A stretch of 64,000 nt of DNA from Triatoma infestans (taxonomy: Eukaryota; Arthropoda; Insecta; Hemiptera; Reduviidae): assembly GCA_011037195.1 (NCBI GenBank), contig JAAEAF010000351.1, positions 62,001 to 126,000 on the forward strand. The letters are read 5' to 3'. The translations under genes were made by a program, and so were the position numbers. This document shows positions 22,901-31,400 of this stretch, piece after piece. How positions within the stretch are numbered: position 1 is the stretch's first letter; every line of letters begins with the position of its first letter. Below the pieces are notes generated by a model that made no database searches, had not been told where the DNA came from, and saw only the letters and a list, made by a program, of their open reading frames with translations.

Positions 22901-25900
22901 TTCTAATAATCACTCCATTAAACCCTCCTCACTTTACTTTCTTTTATTATTGTAAAAAAAGTATTAGGATCGTATCAGATTTTCTATTTTTTTCCCCCAC
23001 TAGAAATATATGTTCTGAGGTGTCATTATATAGAAAGAAGTGCTTTTAAACTATTGCACATGTATGCTAATATATGCGAACATATATATTTTTTAATATG
23101 ATCTTTTCGGTTTCCGCGGCCATTTTAATGGAATTTTTATTGTGAATAAGTCTTGATTGCTCCACTAGCCTTCAAAATGTAACGATCCTGGAAATGCCCA
23201 TTGCAATATGGGCGAAACGTCGGTTTCTAGCAAACCACTGTCGCGCTCTTAATCCAGAAACTCAAGTGTTTTTATGTATATTTTAATTGGAATGTGCAAA
23301 TAAGCGTATTTTTAGCCACAGCGAAAAAACTCAAATGTTCCATCTTCTTAGGTTTTGGTTGATGCACTACCTTACTGATCTTATGCATTATCTACACTGC
23401 TATCTTGGTATACATTATCCTATGCGATTATGGTTTTACATATTTTACATTAAATCAGGAGTAAAATCTGATTTAACTAACAGTAATTTAGCCGCTGTGG
23501 GAAAAAATATATCATTGCAAGAACAATTAATCACAGAAGAATTTTTAATGCAGCTAATAAGGTAAATAATATGTACAATTTCATGAAACCGCATAAAGAC
23601 CTTGGCAAACGTGCATAAAGACCATCTAGCTATACTTCAAAACAAAGAATTGTGCCGAAGGAAACTTTTTTAATCCTTAGAAATTATCTCTTTCTCATTT
23701 TCCTTAATTCCCAAATGTAGTGTGTAAATGTATAAAGCATTTTCCTTCTCAAAACAAACCCATAGGATTAGATTTTAAGATTTCGGTCCTAATTCGTTAA
23801 TCGTATTTGCCAATATAGCTTTGAATACCTATAAATTCAAATTACAGTTTTTTCTTATCTTGATTTTTATGACTATGAAAAAATAAATTCTTAGTTGTTA
23901 TCTTTGTGTTATTTGATCAGTATCTCGACGAAACTACTTATAAAAACTCATTTATAAACTGAATATAGCTGTAATTGGAACAGAGAATGTGGATGATTCA
24001 TTTCAATTACTTTACTAAGATGTTTTAGGGGAGCATATGTTAATTTTTTTTATTGTGTACTCCCAAAACAGATACTAAGAAACTGAAACGTCAGAAATGA
24101 ACAAAATAATATTTATTACTTAATTTCAATCAGGTATTGAATACAATATTATTGATTAACAAATATGATGTATGTAAAATTTAAATAAGAAAACAGTTGT
24201 TTGAAGATAATGCCCGCATTGCTTTAATAAACAATGAATGTAATAGTAAATATTCCGTCAGTCCAACGAGACATTGATTTTTAATAGTTATCGTATCTAA
24301 GTAACATTGAACTAGGTTTGGTAAAGGTTATATATCGTTACTTATTTATTTATTTTTTTTTTTAGAAAGAGGTTGTAAATGTAAAAGAACTACTGAAGGA
24401 GTCAATGGAAAATGCAATGGATACTAAACAAGCAGATAAGATTGATAAACTGGAAACAGAATTACAAAAATTAAAAACAGAAAAAGAAATTAATTTACAA
24501 AAAATAAATTCTTTAGAAAATGAAATAAAATCTTTACAAGAACAATTAAAAAAAGAGGAATTTAATAAGCAGCGCCAAGTTGAAGAGTATGTACAGTTTC
24601 ATGATAGTGAAATGGCAAAAATACGTAGCGACCATCTAGCTTTGCTTAAAGAGAAAGAATTAGAATGGAGGTAATTTTTTTTATAATATTTTTTAACGTT
24701 GAGTTGTCAGAGATGATATATTTAAATTTAACTTAACAGAATGTGATTTTTTCTTTAGTAAAAAGATGGAAGAAATATTAAATGAGAATGATGAAGTGAA
24801 ACAACTATATATAGAAATACGAACAGCTAAAGATAAATTGTTAAAAAGATTAGAAGAAGAATCATTACAATCTAATAATTATATGAAGGAAAGAGATGAA
24901 TTGAAAATTCTTACTGAAAAATTAAAAGACGATGTTACCCGTTTAGAAAATAATGTTTTAGCGTTGAATGAAGGTATATTACTTTTTGTTAATTAAAACT
25001 ATGCCTAAAGTAAAAAGATTAATCTTCTTCTTCTTTTTTTTTTATGTTAAAGTAAACTGAAATGTCATTTTTATTTTAGATAAAAGAGATCTTGAATGTA
25101 AACTTAAAAAAATTAAAAGTGAAATTCAAAATAGTCAAGCTGTTGAGGTAAGTTTGGTATTTTGTTCGGCAAAAGATTTCACTTATTTCTTCGCGTTTGA
25201 GACATTTACAGATAACAATTACAGACTACACAACGGACTATTTCATTTTGTGTTTGAATCTCTTGACACTTCGAATATGGATCTGCATTGCTAGGATATA
25301 ATCTTGAGAGTTTAACCATCAAAACATGTTCCTTTTGTTTAATTCTGACCGGTTCCTGATTTTTTATCATCTTCACAGTTTTGTTTAAGTTAGTGAATCC
25401 ATATAGGGTGCGAAGAAAGATTTGAAAGTAGAAATTAAACGCCTATTAAGAACTCAGTGAACTAAACTGGAGGAATATTCGATAACAATCAGAATTAAAG
25501 GAAAGAAGCCATGGGGGATAAATGATCACTCAAGATATCTCTTTGACTTTAAGAATACTTGGACCTCTGAATAAATTAAAGTAATAATGCCGATGGAAAC
25601 CAGTTTAAAATAGTACTTTTAGACCCACGGGGGGTCGCGGTGGCGCAGGCTGAAGAGCCAATCCCCCCCAAGAATCTAATCTATTCTAATATATATAACC
25701 AACATATATACCATATATACTACCAACAAGTGTGAGTCTACAGAAACATTTCCTTGAAGTGAACTCTCTACACGAACTTGGTAAATTTGCTCTGACGATG
25801 GATGAAAATCCGAAACCGATAAGGAACAAAACTAATATGCATGTTACGACGGATAAAATACCGGATAATAAATACATAGTTGCCACTTTTGTGTTTATTT

Positions 25901-28369
25901 GATCAGAAAAATTGAAATCTCATCCAAATTACTGAAAATAATTTGATATTTTTTTATTTAAAATATATAGTTAAAATTCGAATACAAGTTAGGGGAGCAT
26001 CATAATAATTTTCCGATGTACATTTTCCTAGAATAGATTATGAAAAAAAACAAATATCATCTTTTAACTATTTTATGATTTTTGTTTTGTTTTTAATTAT
26101 ATAAAGTAAGTTAGAAAACTGTTTAACAACATTTAAACTTGCTATCTTTACTTCCTTTTGCAATAATAATATTTAGACAATGTTGAAAACTAAATTGTTT
26201 GTGTTTTTATTTTCGATATTTTACTTTTTTGTTTATTTTTTAAGGATAAAACACAATCTGAAGTAATTGTTACTCCAAATGGAAATCAAGTTAATTTACA
26301 CCAAATGAAAGAAGAAGTAGCACTAGCAAAACAAAAATATATTGATTTAGAAAAATCTTTAAAATTAGAATACGATGACCGTATTTTAAAATTACAATTA
26401 GATAATTCCAAGTTAAAAGAAACATTAAAAGAAAAAGTAAGTTTGGATTAATATATTATTAGTTAAATATTTTTAAATATAAATGGATGTCCATAATACA
26501 GTATCAAAAATGAAGGCAATTTTAATGGAGTACATCATCCGGGCTTTGAGAATGTACATAATTTTCTTGAGAATGTAATTAACATTTTTTCAACAGACCT
26601 ATTCTTGTTGGGAAAGGAGTTTAAAAGATATTGCTAAAAACTTTATAAACTCAATTTTGTATTTAGTAACTACGTGTGTGTAGTCAGAGACATTTTCCGT
26701 GATAGACGTGCTTCTTTTTGTGGTCATCGACCGGTTTCGGGCGTTCGCCCATCATCAGGATGTTTTTGTTAAACAGTGTAATAACACAGACTTGCACTCT
26801 AAGTGTATCAACTGTATTTGCTCTGTGCAAGTCTATGTTATTACACTGTTTAACAAAAACATCCTGATGATGGGCGAACGCCCAAAACCGGTCAATGACC
26901 ACAAAAAGAAGCAGGCTATCACGGAAAATGTCTCTGATGCTTTTCTACCTCTGCGGAAACAACCACAACAACAACTTGTATTATATGGATTAGCATTTTT
27001 TGCAATCAAATTAGATTTAACCCGTTTCTTCAATAAAAGTTGTTGCAAGTGCGCCCATCTCCACTATATATTTATAACTAAACCATATGAAGATTTTCTG
27101 TTTCTCATTTTGTTTGTGCATTCTAAAATTTGTGAATTCTTTAATTCTTTCAATAAAATATTAAAGAAGGAATTCTTGTTTCCTTTTTGCAAAGATCATC
27201 CTAGTATATAAAACCAAATTTCAATCATTTACACCTATTTACTAGTAAATAAAAGATTCAATGTTATTACCAGGAAGAAAAGATTTCAAAATTAAGAAAA
27301 TTTGATTGTAATAAAGCAGATGCAGCCACTTATACCGAAAATAATGTCCTTGCTGAGGTAAGCGTTATTAATGAAAACCAAGTAGAAGAAATAAATAAAT
27401 TGGAAAAAGAAGTTGAAAGATTAAAAGCATTAGAAATGAAAAGAAACCAAGAAATTTTAAAATTAGAATTTGAATATCAGAGTAAGTTTTTTTTAAATTA
27501 AATTGTTTAAATTTATTTTATTATAGTTCATTATGTGACTAATTTCATTGATATTTAAAGAAAAATTGCAAGATGAATTAGAAGAACTTGAAACAAAACT
27601 TATAGCTAAACATAATGAAGAAATGTCAACAGCAGAAGAAAGGATAAAAAATTTCAGTGTCAAATATTATACAACTGAAATAGATAAGTTACAAGAATTA
27701 CATAAAAATGAAATGGAAAATTTAATGAAGCAACATTCGATAAAAAGCGAAGAAATAAAAAGAGCCCTGCTGAAGAAGGAATCTGAGGTTTGTTATTTTT
27801 TATTAATAAATAAAATGAAAGAAAAATCTGTTGTGAAACACTCACACAACTTTCTCTTACTCCAGTTCTGAAATTTTATAGTTTGTTACCAAAATTTAAT
27901 GAAATTCGTCGAAAATTGAAAAAACGGTTCAGAAAAAGCGCACTTCCGGTTTACTAATTTTCTTGAAACTCGGAATTTGGGCCATCTATTTATTTCTAAT
28001 TAAGTTTGTTTGATTGATAGAATTGTATAATTTATCATCCAATTATACTTTATCAACTATGATAGCACTTCAGAGAAAACATAACCCCACCCCTCCCCAA
28101 AAAGTGCCCTTAAATGAATTTTTCCAGAGAAATGTTTCAAATAAAAGTTGTAGATCTTTTTATGTTTAGTTTACATTGGGGAAGTTTCAAGAAAATCGTT
28201 GGAGCCATTTTTGAGAAAATCGCAAAAACTTAAAAAAAAAAAAAACTTAAAGTGGTACGTCCGGTTTAGGAATTGTAACAGATAACGTACAGTCAGATCT
28301 CATGGTGATACATAAACGGAGTATTAATTTCAACTTTCTACGATTTTTCGTTTTTGAGCTATGCTGTTT

Positions 28370-28404
<35 letters not shown>

Positions 28405-31400
28405 GATCATTTGCTAAACTTTTTTGAACTCAGGAGACGGAACTCAAAACGGATATTTCTGGTGAAAACGATATCGAAAATTTGACACGATTACAATACT
28501 TCCTCTTACTAGGAAGAAGAGAAAGTAATATATGAGATACCGTCTTTATTATGGACATATATGTTGTAATTATTAAGAAATTATAATTTCTTCTAATTCT
28601 CTACCTAAAAAACTTCATAATTATAATTTGTTCCACAATATCACAATTTAAATTGTGGGGATCGTAATTTAATATATTAAAATTTATTTACAAGTTTGAT
28701 GTGTAACACTCACTGGGCTTTTTTTTGATATAACTCGTCCAGTGAATACTTTTCTTCAAACTTGGAATTTCAGGGCATTTTAGCGGAACTTAATAGTAAG
28801 TTGGATGTAAAACCATCCAAATTGGAAAGACAATTAAAAAGGAAGCCTCAAGCCACCGTTCTTCCAAAAACCCCAAAAAATCAATTTTCATGGAAAAATT
28901 TAAGTTATTAAAGTGATAGCCCCCTATTTGTAGAAATAAAAAAAAATATAGTTTAAGCCGTTTTTTATAATGCCCCCCTACAAATCAGTATCTGAACTCA
29001 CTCGTTTTTTTGTTTTTTTCTATAAGTTATGTTTTATACAAAGTCACAACATTCTTTAAATTTGTTTTATCTTATTCAGAGGCCTTTATTTCCACTGAAA
29101 ACTCAATTTAGAAAATCTAATACGAATACTTAACTTATGGCAGTTAAGGAAAACAGGATCTTATTAAAAGAAAAGTTTGAGGTTAGTTGTTGATAATCAT
29201 AAAATAAAATGAAAACAATTCTCAGACAACACCTACACGTTAGATTGATTCCCATTAACTATTGATGTACTACACTCAGACCCTGCAATGATATTTAGTG
29301 TTTCATTTACTAGCGTTGCTTTCCTTGGTGCAGACAGTGGTTCATTCATGCATATTCACTGTTATAGACGACTACTTACAAAGACGCCTAGAATTTGGCT
29401 TATATCTAAGCACAAATATATAATACTAATAAATTATTATGAATCAATTAAGTTAAATTTGAGGAATATGAGGAAAATAGTATAAAGACAGATAAACAAT
29501 AATAGTGTTTCAAAAATGTCCTATTAACATCAAGCTATGGGTGTCTTTTCTCGCAAGTATTTTTAATAATGAATCTATTCCAATATGTTTATCCGCAATT
29601 CGATAGCCATCCATTTTTAGACTATAAAATATCTTTAATGAATATTATAAATTTTTATCTGCCAATTGGACACATAATTTTTTTAATTCATTCAATACAT
29701 AGACTAAGACATTAGGAATTGCTGCTTCAACTAAAGTTAAGCAGATCATGCATAAGGGCATATCTGATTCCTCGAATATCAATGAGCGGCTGTTTGACTC
29801 AGCGTACTGTGGTGAGATATGGTTCACTTCCTTAGGTTGACACGCTCGATAAAGTACAAATACGTATACTTCCTTAAATCTTCATATATATACTTCATTA
29901 TTACAGCTCCCCAGAACAACTCCTGATGCCTTGGTACGCTTAGAACCTTGAGAGTTCATTTGGTTTCTGATTTTTAAAAGACTGATTAATTGTTGGATAT
30001 AGATTAAAAGTTTTTAAACAGTTTTCCCTCAATAATGAACAAATTTATTTAGACAAATTAGATTCCTTGTTGAATTGTGTGAATAAAATCAAATTGAATC
30101 TGTCTTTTTATAAAGACTTGTCTAATAATACAAAATGCAATTCAAAGTCGACTTTAGGGCCTAAAATTTTATAAATATGTAATTTTTTAGACGTTTACAA
30201 TTTAATGAATTAATCTTTATTTTAATTAATTTATATATATTTTTTATTGGTGTGATTATTTTAAGTTCTTGTATTTTATTTTACCTGTTTATTCAGTCAA
30301 TGTAAGATTGCTTTGTTTTTTTCTTTCAAAATTATTTTTTGTTTATATATAGCTTGCTGAACTGCTTTTTAAAAAAAGTGTAACTTTTTTATAAAAAAGC
30401 AAACAATAATATATTCATTGATATAGTACTAATATATAAAATAATATTTTAGGTGCAGCAAACCATTGAATTAAAGAAGCAGTTGGAATATTTAAAAGAA
30501 AGATTAGAAGCTGAAAGAAAAGAAAGCTCTGATAAATTAACGTACATGACAAAAGAAGTTAGTTTGCTTTTAAAACATAAAATTGTAAACAATAGTAATA
30601 ATTGAATATGTGGTTGAGTCCGTAATGCTGCTGGATATAACATCTATGATTTTATCCATCGTAGCATGCTCCAGAATTTGGTTCTGACTATTTCGGATTT
30701 TCATCCATCGTTAGAGTAAGGTTTACAATCACTTCGTATAGAGATATATCAACTATAAATGTTTATATCACAAACCACACTGATTGATTTAAATAATAAT
30801 AATAGGAAGGGGATTAGCTCAGTGATTAGCCCACGTGAGGTCCCCGAGATCGAGTCCAGTGCTGCCCTTTTTATTTCTTCCTAGGAGCCTCCACAGCTCA
30901 CTGTCCAACAGCCGGAATGCAATGAGAATGAATGCTCCTCGGAGCGCCGATAACCATATATTTAGTTGTTGGTGCGCCTTAAAAATAATAATTATTGCTA
31001 AATAATGATTTCATTTCCGAGTCTATGAACGAGTTTGGTCTTACCAATTTTCAAATATTTATTCTTTCAACTTTATTATTTTTCTGCAGCCGGTATACCT
31101 TCTTTGTCTTATTCATCACTCTTTTTGTGAACTCCAGTTTCCTCCTTCTGTTCTAATGAAGTGATCCACATCAATTCAACATATATCTATCATGATCTCA
31201 CTATATTTCTGTTCATTTTTACTTTTCACTCGCTTTTAATACTCTAAGAGACATTTTTGCGATCATATCAAATTTTTCGAAACTCAGTGTAACCCGGAAA
31301 TCTCTTTTTGAGGTCCCTTGAGTACGACATAAAGGTTTTAACGAATTTTGCGTGCGCTTGTGTGTGTGTATACAGAACAAAATATCTCAAAAGCGAAACA

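Noticed and set aside
23287..23565. Open frame ending EEFLMQLIR as a possible extra asl exon
   Set aside because: Exon 10 ends in phase 0 and every usable acceptor here gives a stop or wrong phase; it is the decayed exon 11 duplicate, and exon 10 joins exon 11 directly.
25628..25680. GGGGTCGCGGTGGCGCAGG as a tRNA gene
   Set aside because: No matching T-arm or acceptor stem; only a vague resemblance to a tRNA head, possibly a repeat fragment.
26699..27211. 170-codon plus-strand open frame
   Set aside because: It runs through the family A palindrome and intron; the repeated FxAFAHHQDVFVKQC string recurs in both arms and at 43.4 kb because the DNA is repeated, not because it is coding.
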